Part shown: positions 30,438 to 37,811 of the stretch, piece by piece | Numbering within the stretch: position 1 is the stretch's first letter | How the letters are laid out: the number at the start of each line of letters is the position of its first letter | DNA from: Terribium retamae | GTDB taxonomy: Bacteria > Pseudomonadota > Alphaproteobacteria > Rhizobiales > Rhizobiaceae | Assembly: GCF_022347545.1 (NCBI RefSeq) | Contig: NZ_JAKREW010000041.1 | Span: 1-38,033, forward strand | Reading direction: 5' to 3' | DNA: 38,033 nucleotides | The notes under the pieces: model-generated | Database searches by the model: none | What the model was told of the DNA's origin: nothing | Seen by the model: only the letters and a program-made list of their open reading frames with translations | Made by a program: the position numbers and the translations under genes

Positions 30438-30629
30438 ATGCCCAATCAAGGTGGAACCCACGAACAGCACGTTAAAGCAGGCCAGCAGAGCCACAAGAAC
30501 GATCAGAATCGCCAACGCGAGCAACAGGCGCGCGGGCGCGAGGCTGACAACAAGCGTGGCGGCAGCGGCAATTTCGCGAATGACCGCGAGCGCGCGTCAG
30601 AAGCCGGTCGCAAGGGTGGCCAGCACTAG
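30438..30629 (+). CDS. KGG-motif small stress protein
   Basis: A 63-residue, very hydrophilic protein rich in Gln, Arg, Asn and Gly. The C-terminal RGGSGNFANDRERASEAGRKGGQH is one KGG unit, the motif repeated in GsiB/ConA-type general stress proteins. The N-terminal half has no repeat. It is probably disordered and hydration- or stress-related; the role is unproven. GAGGAGAAAG precedes the ATG. A strong terminator follows, making a monocistronic unit with its own stress promoter. Confidence 0.85.
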   Translation: MPNQGGTHEQHVKAGQQSHKNDQNRQREQQARGREADNKRGGSGNFANDRERASEAGRKGGQH

Positions 30630-30651
30630 TGCTTCGTGATGTCCCAAAAGG

Positions 30652-30683
30652 GCCCGTCCGGCGTCGCCGGACGGGCTTTTTTT
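30652..30683 (+). terminator. rho-independent terminator of the KGG gene
   Basis: Stem GCCCGTCCGGC (30652-30662)/GCCGGACGGGC (30666-30676), 11 perfect pairs, a 3-nt loop, then seven T (30677-30683). The following 30684-30931 shows no convincing gene. Confidence 0.9.
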
Positions 30684-30931
30684 ATGACAGTCGTTGCCGC
30701 CGATCGATCCCGGAAACACCGCTGCTGTGTATGTCCTCTCATGACCACATGAGACCGGCCCCTGGTCGTATGCCAGGCGGAACGGCGTTCTCAGCATGAC
30801 CAAGTCATTTGGCGAAAGGCTGCGGATCTGAATGAAAAGAGATTGGGCTGCCAGCCTGGATTCAGGCGGCGCATTTGTGTGCGTTGCGATTTATGGAGGG
30901 AGGATTTTCCAGCGAATGCTCAAGATGGGTT

Positions 30932-30956
30932 GGCCGAGGCGCCATGCGCCCCGGCC
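30932..30956 (-). terminator. stem-loop at the 3' end of the secreted 101-aa gene
   Basis: GGCCGAGGCGC (30932-30942)/GCGCCCCGGCC (30946-30956), 11 positions with one mismatch and a 3-nt loop, 18 nt past the stop at 30975 on the minus strand. There is no T-run, so it may protect the 3' end rather than terminate. Confidence 0.4.
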
Positions 30957-30974
30957 GATGATGTGCGGCCTGAT

Positions 30975-31280
30975 TTACTTGCCGCAATAATTGTCGTTCA
31001 CGATCGGGCCGCTTCCGGGCTTCGGTCCATCATAAGTCGATTCATAGGCGCATGGACCAGCACCGCTGTTGCCCTGGGACGGTCCGCTCTGGTCATTGAT
31101 GCTCTGGGTGGTCATCGTGTCCACCTGGCTCGGATAGACCGGCTGCGGTTCTACCGCCGTCGGCGCCGGCTGGTTCGGGTCGACGCGGTCATTGACAATC
31201 GGGTCACCGATATTCTGCGCCATAGCCGAACCGGCAAGTCCGATCGCGAAAGCTGAAGCGATAACGATCTTTTTGAGCAT
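30975..31280 (-). CDS. hypothetical secreted protein (101 aa)
   Basis: Signal peptide MLKKIVIASAFAIGLAGSAM with cleavage after AMA. The mature part of about 79 residues is Pro/Asn/Gln/Ser-rich with two Cys (GPCAYES and DNYCGK) that could form a disulfide. Two similar segments, DPIVNDRVDP and GPIVNDNYCG, open and close the mature part. AAGGAGA precedes the ATG. No family recognised; it is probably a small periplasmic stress protein. Confidence 0.75.
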   Translation of the reverse strand: MLKKIVIASAFAIGLAGSAMAQNIGDPIVNDRVDPNQPAPTAVEPQPVYPSQVDTMTTQSINDQSGPSQGNSGAGPCAYESTYDGPKPGSGPIVNDNYCGK

Positions 31281-31318
31281 GATGCTCTCCTTCCGTTTGG
31301 TTACGGTTGCATGAGGCT

Positions 31319-31343
31319 AACCGGACAAAAGGAGGAAGGTTCC
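31319..31343 (-). promoter_or_regulatory. EcfG-like promoter of the secreted 101-aa gene
   Basis: On the minus strand GGAAC (31343-31339), 16 nt, GGTT (31322-31319). The start codon lies 38 nt downstream. Confidence 0.65.
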
Positions 31344-31371
31344 GACAAAAACAGGCTGTTTCCCACCCTTT

Positions 31372-31641
31372 TCAAAGCGGGCGCAAGGTGGCCAGCAGGA
31401 GCGCTCCGATCGTCGCGACCAGTTGAGTCGCCATATGGCTCGATGGGCGGGCGCGGAAGGCGATCGAGGCCGGCGGCGTTTCACGGGCCCGATAGGCCCA
31501 GCGCCGTTGCGGCGATCGGCCGGTCCTGCTCTGCCGCACCATCTCCCCGCGCTCCAGGGCTCGCGCTTTCCATTCGGGCATCGGCGGCTGCGGTTTGGAA
31601 ATGACTGGCTTCAGGATGGAGCCCCGGTTTTTCAGTTTCAC
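31372..31641 (-). CDS. hypothetical basic protein with C-terminal membrane helix (89 aa)
   Basis: A GTG at 31641 with GGAG 10 nt upstream opens an 89-residue frame: basic N-terminus (KLKNRGSILKPVISKPQPP), an Arg-rich middle (KARALERGEMVRQSRTGRSP) and one C-terminal helix (MATQLVATIGALLLATL). It resembles a tail-anchored layout. No family recognised. The frame is open further upstream, but an exact-spacing EcfG promoter at 31718-31742 marks the transcript and supports this start region. Confidence 0.5.
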   Translation of the reverse strand: MKLKNRGSILKPVISKPQPPMPEWKARALERGEMVRQSRTGRSPQRRWAYRARETPPASIAFRARPSSHMATQLVATIGALLLATLRPL

Positions 31642-31717
31642 GGCGTGTTGTCTCCGATCGCGAGCGCATCGGCCAAATCGGAATCGATTTTGGAAAGCGC
31701 GAAGCGTAGCTTTAGTC

Positions 31718-31742
31718 AACCGAAGCCGAAGGCATGGGTTCC
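31718..31742 (-). promoter_or_regulatory. EcfG-like promoter of the 89-aa basic protein gene
   Basis: On the minus strand GGAAC (31742-31738), 16 nt, GGTT (31721-31718). It lies just after the stop of the DUF982 gene at 31770, about 75 nt before the GTG start. Confidence 0.62.
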
Positions 31743-31769
31743 GGAAATCTCGGGTCGGGCGGCGCTCTT

Positions 31770-32063
31770 TTACCGACGCCCTCTCCTGAACAGCGGCTCG
31801 CGCAGCTTGCCTGTTACGAATGGCACGTCCTCGGCACGGACATAAATGCCGGTGACCTCTGCAAAGCCGATGAATGTGCGCATCGCGTCGAGTTCCGAGA
31901 CCCGGCCGATAGACACCGCGTTGCAAGCATTCCAGGTGCTGAGATAAACATGCCCACGCCGATCCTCCGGCCAGTTGCGAAGGAATTTGAGGGCATGCTC
32001 CACGTCGGCGATTTCGCCGACCCGGCCCTCGAACAGCACATGTACAGGTCTGTGTTGCGGCAT
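31770..32063 (-). CDS. DUF982 family protein
   Basis: A 97-residue DUF982 protein: MPQHRPVHVLFEGRVGEIAD, a middle WPEDRRGHVYLSTWNACNAV and a helix SELDAMRTFIGFAEVTGIYV, ending in a basic tail (LREPLFRRGRR). Function unknown. GGAGG lies 7 nt before ATG 32063. A perfect 16-nt palindrome sits just upstream (32078-32093). It is 54 nt downstream of another DUF982 gene on the same strand; the two share family but little sequence, so any duplication is old. Confidence 0.82.
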   Translation of the reverse strand: MPQHRPVHVLFEGRVGEIADVEHALKFLRNWPEDRRGHVYLSTWNACNAVSIGRVSELDAMRTFIGFAEVTGIYVRAEDVPFVTGKLREPLFRRGRR

Positions 32064-32077
32064 TTCAAAGCCTCCAG

Positions 32078-32093
32078 ACCCACAGCTGTGGGT
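32078..32093. promoter_or_regulatory. perfect palindrome upstream of DUF982 gene (operator or hairpin)
   Basis: ACCCACAGCTGTGGGT, 16 nt and fully symmetric, with no spacer. It lies directly before the ribosome site of the gene at 32063. The symmetry without a loop suits a dimeric regulator better than an RNA hairpin, which would need to open its centre. No regulator gene is nearby. Confidence 0.4.
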
Positions 32094-32117
32094 TTAGATC
32101 AACGTGGCAATGCACAG

Positions 32118-32381
32118 CTAGGTTTCAGGAATTTTCGCCAGCGGTATCTCATCCACCAGGATGCCGGCTTCCTGGCAGAAGGCGTGCAGGGCCGAACACG
32201 CCTCTTCGAACGGGATGTTTCCCGCCCTTGCGGCCTCCAGCGCGTTGCTCGCCACGTAGAAGCATGCCGAGCGATTGGAAGCGGGCCAGCCAGCCAGGAA
32301 GTCGATCCCCTCTTCGATCGAGGAGATAGGGGATATTCCGAAGTCCCCTTCCTTCACCCAAAGGCTGCTCATGAACCGCAT
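32118..32381 (-). CDS. DUF982 family protein
   Basis: An 87-residue DUF982 protein: FMSSLWVKEGDFGISPISSI, LAGWPASNRSACFYVASNAL and FEEACSALHAFCQEAGILV. ATG 32381 or ATG 32372 could start it; the first is given, with GAG about 9 nt upstream. The second DUF982 gene follows. A perfect 8-bp inverted repeat lies about 27 nt upstream (32408-32429). No EcfG promoter was found. Confidence 0.8.
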   Translation of the reverse strand: MRFMSSLWVKEGDFGISPISSIEEGIDFLAGWPASNRSACFYVASNALEAARAGNIPFEEACSALHAFCQEAGILVDEIPLAKIPET

Positions 32382-32407
32382 CGGGTGTCACTCAGGCTAG
32401 TCTAGAG

Positions 32408-32429
32408 ACCGTTGACGCAATTCAACGGT
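32408..32429. repeat. perfect 8-bp inverted repeat upstream of the DUF982 pair
   Basis: ACCGTTGA (32408-32415), six bases, TCAACGGT (32422-32429). It sits in the promoter region of the gene starting at 32381, a typical place for an operator. The remaining 32430-32605 gap up to the codA stop shows nothing clear. Confidence 0.4.
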
Positions 32430-32605
32430 TCACCATTGTCGGGGTTGCAAAAATCTGGATCGCGGGCGGTATCCGCGAAATCCGCACGTCGCTTGCCTGG
32501 ATGGCTGGGAGACCTGTCGGAGTGCGCGTTCGTGGCAGCATCGTTTCGACCATGCCTGCGTCGCGATCTCGACAGTCTTCAACGTGTAGCGGCCCGAGCC
32601 GGGAC

Positions 32606-33883
32606 TTAAGCCTTGTGCCGCCGGTTGACGCTCGACGGGCGCCCGGCGATGTTCAGCGCCATGTCGCGCTTCGGCCGTTCGGCCACCACCTTGCCCCTGG
32701 CGATCACGCAGAGCCGTTCGGCGCGCAGGCGGATCGCTTCGATCGGGTTGCCGGCGTCCAGCATCACCATCGAGGCCGTCTTGCCGACTTCCATGCCGAG
32801 ATGATCCAGCCCCATGATGGCGGCGTTCACGTTCGTCACCATGTCGAAGCAGCGCGCCATGTCGGCAGGCGATGACATCTGCGCCACATGCAGGCCCATG
32901 AAGGCGACGTCCAGCATGTCTGCGGTGCCCAGCGAATACCACGGGTCGAGCACGCAATCCTGACCCCAGCCGACGCGGATGCCGGCCTTCAGCATTTCCG
33001 GCACGCGTGTCATGCCGCGGCGCTTCGGATAGCTGTCGTGGCGGCCCTGCAGCATTATATTGATCAGTGGATTGGGGATCGCCGAGACCTGAGCCTCGGC
33101 GATCAGCGGGATCAGCTTGGACACGTAATAATTGTCCATCGAATGCATGGAGGTCAGGTGCGAGCCGGCGACGCGCCCCTGCAGGCCGAGTCGCTGCGTC
33201 TCGTAGGCCAGCTGCTCGATATGGCGCGACAGCGGATCGTCGGTCTCGTCGCAATGGATGTCGACCATCAGCCCGCGCTGGGCGGCGATCTCGCAGAGCT
33301 CGGTCAGCGAGCGGCGGCCGTCCTCCATGGTGCGCTCGAAATGCGGAATGCCGCCGACGATGTCGGCGCCGAGGTCGAGCGCACGGATGGTGTTTTCGCG
33401 CGCATTGGGCGAGCGGTAGAGCCCGTCCTGCGGGAAGGCGACGAGCTGCAGGTCGATATAGGGGGAAACCTCCTTCTTCACCTCGAGCAGCGCCTCGACC
33501 GCCAGCAGGCGGTCGTCGCAGGTGTCGACATGCGTGCGGATGGCGAGCAGGCCCATCGAGACCGCCCAATCGCAATAGGCGAGCGCGCGCTCTTTCACCG
33601 CCTCATGCGTCAGCAACGGCTTCAATTCGCCCCACAAGGAGATGCCTTCCAGCAGCGTGCCCGAGGCATTTATGCGCGGAATGCCGTAGGACAGCGTGGC
33701 GTCCATATGGAAATGCGGATCGACGAACGGCGCCGACACCAGATTGCCCGTCGCATCGATGACGCGGCCGGCTTCGGCCTCGATCTTCGGCTCGATGGCC
33801 GCGATCCTGTCGCCTTTGATGCCGATGTCCGCGATGCGGCCGTCGGCCAGCGTCGCCGTCTTGACGATCAGGTCGAAATTCAT
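32606..33883 (-). CDS. codA: cytosine deaminase-like amidohydrolase (CodA family)
   Basis: A 425-residue amidohydrolase that lines up with E. coli CodA over its length. Metal and catalytic residues are H57 and H59 (DPHFHMD), H210 and E213 (DIHCDETDD), H242 (GSHLTSMHS) and D309; Q152 (AFPQDG) fits the base-binding Gln. E. coli has a second Asp after the catalytic one (HDD); here the pair is D309-C310 (GQDCVLDPWY), and the preceding His is Gln308. This may alter which base is accepted, for example isocytosine or a modified pyrimidine. The ATG overlaps the stop of the permease gene (ATGA), so the enzyme acts on what the transporter imports. Confidence 0.88.
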   Translation of the reverse strand: MNFDLIVKTATLADGRIADIGIKGDRIAAIEPKIEAEAGRVIDATGNLVSAPFVDPHFHMDATLSYGIPRINASGTLLEGISLWGELKPLLTHEAVKERALAYCDWAVSMGLLAIRTHVDTCDDRLLAVEALLEVKKEVSPYIDLQLVAFPQDGLYRSPNARENTIRALDLGADIVGGIPHFERTMEDGRRSLTELCEIAAQRGLMVDIHCDETDDPLSRHIEQLAYETQRLGLQGRVAGSHLTSMHSMDNYYVSKLIPLIAEAQVSAIPNPLINIMLQGRHDSYPKRRGMTRVPEMLKAGIRVGWGQDCVLDPWYSLGTADMLDVAFMGLHVAQMSSPADMARCFDMVTNVNAAIMGLDHLGMEVGKTASMVMLDAGNPIEAIRLRAERLCVIARGKVVAERPKRDMALNIAGRPSSVNRRHKA

Positions 33884-34824
33884 CGCTCGCCTTTCTGGTA
33901 GGGGACCATGAGGGCCTTTGGATAGGTCGCCCGCCTCGCAACCACAATGAGGGCAAGGATCGAAAGCGCATAGGGCAGCATCAGGAACACCTGATAAGGA
34001 ACCACGCCGCCCGAGAGCTGCTGCAGCCGGATCTGGTAGGCGTCGAAGGCGGCGAACAGGATCGCGCCGAGCAGCGCCTTGCCGGGCCGCCAGGAGCCGA
34101 ACACCACCAGCGCGATGCAGACCCAGCCGCGCCCGTTGATCATGTTGAAGAAGAACGAGTTGAAGGCCGACATGGTCAAGAACGCGCCGCCGATCGCCAT
34201 CAGCGCGCTGCCGGCCATCACCGCGCCCATGCGCACGGCAGTCACCGAGATGCCTTGTGCCTCGACCGCGCCGGGATTTTCGCCGACGGCACGCACGGCA
34301 AGGCCGAGCGGTGTGCGGTAGAGCCCCCAGGCCACCACGATGACCAGGATGAAGGCGAGATAGATCAGCGGTGTCTGCGTGAACAGCGCCTCGCCGACCA
34401 CCGGCAGCTTCGACAGGCCGGGCACCGGCCAGGGCTGGAACGGCTCGATCTTCGGCGGCGAGGTCACTTCCGGCAGCGCCAGCCGATAGACATAATAGGT
34501 CAGGCTGGTCGCCAGCAGCGTCACGCCGATGCCGACGACGTGCTGCGACAAGCCGAACGGCACGGTGAGCAGGGAGTGCAGCAGGCCGAAGGCCATGCCG
34601 ACGAGCGCGGCCACCAGCACGCCGGTCCACAGATCGCCGCCCATATAGACGGTAAACCAGCCCGCGAAGGCGCCGGCGGTCATGATGCCCTCGATGCCGA
34701 GATTGAGCACGCCGGCGCGTTCGCAGATCAGCTCGCCCATGGTGGCGAAGATCAGCGGCGAGGCGATGCGGATCGCGGCGACCCAGAAGCTGGCGGTGAA
34801 GAGGATTTCGACGGCGTCCATCAT
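33880..34824 (-). CDS. nucleoside-type ABC transporter permease 2
   Basis: A 314-residue BPD_transp_2 permease with about eight helices. The family block ICERAGVLNLGIEGIMTAGAF (about residues 34-54) is the N-terminal signature of the BMP/guanosine-type permeases, and GLAVRAVGENPGAVEAQGI is the cytoplasmic coupling loop. Two ATGs, 34824 and 34821, overlap the stop of the upstream permease; the first gives the usual ATGA overlap. Its stop overlaps the codA start. It pairs with the gene at 34821-35870 to form the membrane channel. Confidence 0.9.
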   Translation of the reverse strand: MMDAVEILFTASFWVAAIRIASPLIFATMGELICERAGVLNLGIEGIMTAGAFAGWFTVYMGGDLWTGVLVAALVGMAFGLLHSLLTVPFGLSQHVVGIGVTLLATSLTYYVYRLALPEVTSPPKIEPFQPWPVPGLSKLPVVGEALFTQTPLIYLAFILVIVVAWGLYRTPLGLAVRAVGENPGAVEAQGISVTAVRMGAVMAGSALMAIGGAFLTMSAFNSFFFNMINGRGWVCIALVVFGSWRPGKALLGAILFAAFDAYQIRLQQLSGGVVPYQVFLMLPYALSILALIVVARRATYPKALMVPYQKGER

Positions 34825-35870
34825 TTCCACTTCACCCGGTATCTCGACAGCATGATCGCGGTCACCATGGTCAGCAGCGAGGTCGCCACCATCACGTCGG
34901 CGATGTAGCTCGGCACGCCGGCGCTGCGGCTCATGGCGGCCGCACCGACGAAGATGCCGGCGACGAAGATCGCGGAAAACACCACGCCGATCGGATTCAG
35001 CATGGCCAGCATGGCAACGACGATGCCGGTGTAGCCGAAGCCCGGCGACAGATCGAGCGTCAGGCTGCCCTTCAGCCCGGCGACTTCGGAGAAGCCGCCG
35101 AGTGCGGCGATGCCGCCGGAGAGCAGCGCCGTCTTCATCAGAACGCCGTTGACCGGCATACCGAGGAAGCGCGCGGCTTCGGCATTGTGACCGACGGCGC
35201 GCATCTCATAGCCGAGCACGGTCTTCTTCATCACAAACCACAGGCCAATGGCCAGCGCGACGGCAATGACGAAACCATAATGCAGGCGCTTGCCGGTGAT
35301 GACGCGCGGCAGCTGCGCTTCCGCGATGATCTTGGGCGACTGCGGCCAGCCAAGCGCCATCGGGTCCTTCAACACGCCTTCCAGCAGCATCGAGACGAAC
35401 AAAAGCACGATGAAGTTGATGAGCAGCGTCGTCACCACCTCGTCGACGCCGAAGCGCAGCTTCAGCCAGGCCGGGCCGGCCAGCAGCAGCGCGCCGCCGA
35501 TGAGTGCCGCCAGCATCACCAGCGGCACCAGGATGATCGCCGGCAGCGGCAGCGCGCCGGTGCCCAGCACCACGGTGATGATGGCGCCCATATAGAGCTG
35601 CGCTTCCGCGCCGATGTTCCACAGCTTGGCGCGGAAGGCGACAGCAACGGCAAGGCCGGTGAAGATCAGCGGCGTGGCGCGCGTCAGCGTTTCGAGAATG
35701 GCGAATTGCGAACCGGCGGCACCCTTCAGCACCAGCCGGAACACCGACAACGGATTGGCCCCGGCCAGCATCACCAGCACGCCGGCAATGATGAAGGTCA
35801 CGACGATCGCCGCGACCGGGTAAAGGATCGACATCGCCAGCGACGGCGCCGGTTTCGGTTCAAGCCGCAT
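34821..35870 (-). CDS. nucleoside-type ABC transporter permease 1
   Basis: A 349-residue permease with about nine helices. AFRAKLWNIGAEAQLYMGAI is its version of the NIGAEGQ signature of nucleoside permeases, and GYEMRAVGHNAEAARFLGMP is the coupling loop. DEVVTTLLINFI is a further family block. Such systems (NupNOPQ, RnsABCD, BmpDEFG type) take up purine or pyrimidine nucleosides. It starts 405 nt after the ATPase gene stop, a gap that contains an inverted repeat pair, so transcription may be split or attenuated there. Confidence 0.9.
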   Translation of the reverse strand: MRLEPKPAPSLAMSILYPVAAIVVTFIIAGVLVMLAGANPLSVFRLVLKGAAGSQFAILETLTRATPLIFTGLAVAVAFRAKLWNIGAEAQLYMGAIITVVLGTGALPLPAIILVPLVMLAALIGGALLLAGPAWLKLRFGVDEVVTTLLINFIVLLFVSMLLEGVLKDPMALGWPQSPKIIAEAQLPRVITGKRLHYGFVIAVALAIGLWFVMKKTVLGYEMRAVGHNAEAARFLGMPVNGVLMKTALLSGGIAALGGFSEVAGLKGSLTLDLSPGFGYTGIVVAMLAMLNPIGVVFSAIFVAGIFVGAAAMSRSAGVPSYIADVMVATSLLTMVTAIMLSRYRVKWK

Positions 35871-35923
35871 GGTGGTGTCCGTGACGGAGTGGAGGACGAC
35901 CAGCCATGTGCATGGTCTTCGAC

Positions 35924-36212
35924 GTTCCGGAATGGATCCCCGACACTCGCCGCTCCCTGCGGTCGCTTGCGAGGTCGAGGATGTCGGGCTTCATTTTCGG
36001 CTGGCGCCAATTGTTGACGTTGGCGCCACCTAAAATGATTGAGCTGAACTCGACGCCACCGCTAGCGCCTACGTAGGAGAATGGTGAGGCCGTCATATGC
36101 CATCTGCCGGCCTCGGCGTTGGAGATTGGCCGGAACGCCCCATGCCACCCGTCATCCTCGACCGCGTAAGGGAGCGAAGCGACCGGAGCGTGTCGGGGAT
36201 CCATTCCGGAAC
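35924..36212. repeat. inverted pair of Mesorhizobium-type REP arms in the transporter operon
   Basis: Arm A (35924-35983) begins GTTCCGGAATGGATCCCCGA. Arm B (36154-36212) is its inverted counterpart, ending TCGGGGATCCATTCCGGAAC. The outer 23 nt and the inner GGTCGAGGAT ends match; the middles differ. Between them is a 9-bp perfect hairpin, TGGCGCCAA (36002-36010)/TTGGCGCCA (36020-36028). The whole 35871-36275 gap holds no gene I can support. Sequences ending in ATCCTCGACC / GGTCGAGGAT occur between genes across Mesorhizobium genomes (from memory). Confidence 0.7.
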
Positions 36213-36275
36213 ATAGGAGAATTTCCCCGGCCTCCACGAGAGGAACAGCACCGAACCAATGCCAGCCGCCACCCA

Positions 36276-37811
36276 TCACGCCGCCTCATGCCCGGCCATC
36301 ATGGCGCCGATCTGGCTGATGGTGAGTTCGCCGCGTGCCGAGGGTTTCGACAGCCGTCCTTCCGAGATCACCACGATGCGGTCGGACAGCGCCAGCAGTT
36401 CTTCGAGATCCTCCGAGATCAGCAGCACCGCGGCACCGCGCGCACGCGCTTCGAGCAGTCTGGAATGCACATAGGCGACGGCGCCGACATCCAGCCCGCG
36501 TGAGGGCTGGTTGGCGAGGATGACGGATGGGTTGGGATCGAGCGCGCGGCCGAGGATCAGCTTCTGCATGTTGCCGCCGGAAAGCAGCCGGATACGTGAC
36601 TCGGGCGAGGGGCATTTCACTTCGTAATCGTCGATGATGGACTGCGCGAAGGCGCGCGCGGCTGTCCAGTCGACAAGCCCGCCACGGCTGAAGCGGCGGT
36701 CGCGATAGCGCTCGGCGATGACGTTCTCGCTGACGCTCATGTCGGCGATGGCGCCTTGCCTGTGCCGGTCTTCCGGCACGCGGGCGATGCCGGCATTCAG
36801 TGCCGCCAGCGGCGACCATGTCGTCACTGCGGTGCCGTTGACTTGCACCGTGCCCGACACCGGGGCTTCCATGCCGGCAAGCAGCCCGGCCAGTGCCGCC
36901 TGGCCGTTGCCCGAGACGCCGGCGACGCCGGTGATCTCGCCGCCATGCAGCGCGAGTTCGATCTCCTTCAGCGCCGTGCCATGCGCGCGCCGCGCGGTCG
37001 AGACACCCTTCAGCTCGTAGAGCAGCGGGCCGCGCTCGACTTTCTCGACGACAGGCGGCTTGACTTCGCGCCCCACCATCAGGGCGGCCAGCTCATGACG
37101 GTTGGTGTCAGCCGTGCGGCGTTCGCCCGAAAGCTTGCCGGCGCGCAGCACCAGCACGCGGTCGCTCGCCATCATCACCTCGTTCAGCTTGTGCGAGATG
37201 AAGATCACCGAAAGGCCTTTGGCGACCAGCAGCTTCAATGTCTTGAACAGCGCCTCGGTTTCGGTTGGCGTCAGCACCGCCGTCGGCTCGTCGAGGATCA
37301 GCACCCGTGCGTCGCGGTAGAGCGCCTTGAGGATCTCGACGCGCTGGCGTTCGCCGACCGACAGGTCAGCCACCAATGCATCCGCCTTCACCGCGAGGCC
37401 GAAATCCCGCGCCAGCTGGTCGATCTTGGCACGCGCCGCCGAACGGTCGAGTTTCAACCGGAAGAGCGGCTGGGTGCCGAGCGCGATGTTGTCGATCACG
37501 CTCATATTGTCGGCCAGCGTGAAATGCTGGTGCACCATGCCGACACCGGCAGCCAGCGCTGCCTTCGGGTCTCCCGGCGGCAACGGCTTGCCGAACACCT
37601 CGACGCTGCCCTCGTCGGCCACATAGTGGCCGAACAGGATGTTCATCAGCGTCGTCTTGCCGGCGCCGTTCTCGCCCAGCAGGGCAATAACCTCGCCCTG
37701 GCCGAGCTCGAACGAGATCGCATCGTTCGCCGTCAGCGCGCCGAACCGCTTGGTGATGCCCGAAAGGCGAAGCGCCGGAGCGTCGATGAAACTGGCCGAA
37801 GATGATGTCAT
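36276..37811 (-). CDS. nucleoside-type ABC transporter ATP-binding protein (tandem ATPase)
   Basis: A 511-residue protein with two ABC domains. The first has Walker A GENGAGKTTLMNILFGHY, Q-loop GMVHQHFTLADNMSV, signature LSVGERQRVEILKALY and Walker B VLILDEPTAVLTP. The second has a degenerate Walker A (GVSGNGQAALAGLLAG), signature LLSGGNMQKLILGRAL and VILANQPSRGLDVGAV. This asymmetry is normal for the sugar/nucleoside (RbsA/BMP) subfamily. It energises the two permeases downstream. ATG 37811 gives the family length; an upstream start at 37853 is less likely. The 222 nt to the right edge show no gene; the substrate-binding protein may lie beyond. Confidence 0.92.
   Translation of the reverse strand: MTSSSASFIDAPALRLSGITKRFGALTANDAISFELGQGEVIALLGENGAGKTTLMNILFGHYVADEGSVEVFGKPLPPGDPKAALAAGVGMVHQHFTLADNMSVIDNIALGTQPLFRLKLDRSAARAKIDQLARDFGLAVKADALVADLSVGERQRVEILKALYRDARVLILDEPTAVLTPTETEALFKTLKLLVAKGLSVIFISHKLNEVMMASDRVLVLRAGKLSGERRTADTNRHELAALMVGREVKPPVVEKVERGPLLYELKGVSTARRAHGTALKEIELALHGGEITGVAGVSGNGQAALAGLLAGMEAPVSGTVQVNGTAVTTWSPLAALNAGIARVPEDRHRQGAIADMSVSENVIAERYRDRRFSRGGLVDWTAARAFAQSIIDDYEVKCPSPESRIRLLSGGNMQKLILGRALDPNPSVILANQPSRGLDVGAVAYVHSRLLEARARGAAVLLISEDLEELLALSDRIVVISEGRLSKPSARGELTISQIGAMMAGHEAA

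Noticed and set aside
30684..30931. Possible gene between the KGG terminator and the 101-aa secreted gene
   Set aside because: Short frames exist on both strands but none has a ribosome site with a plausible protein. A GGAAC at about 30822 lacks a -10 box.
30916..30990. 24-residue ORF after a strong GGAGGGAGG ribosome-like site
   Set aside because: It overlaps the 3' end of the secreted 101-aa gene and the stem-loop at 30932-30956. Its peptide has no recognisable pattern, and the purine run may be chance.
35924..36212. Insertion sequence or attachment site
   Set aside because: The inverted arms resemble terminal repeats, but the 170 nt between them encode no transposase and no target duplication is evident. 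A REP-type pair explains them better.
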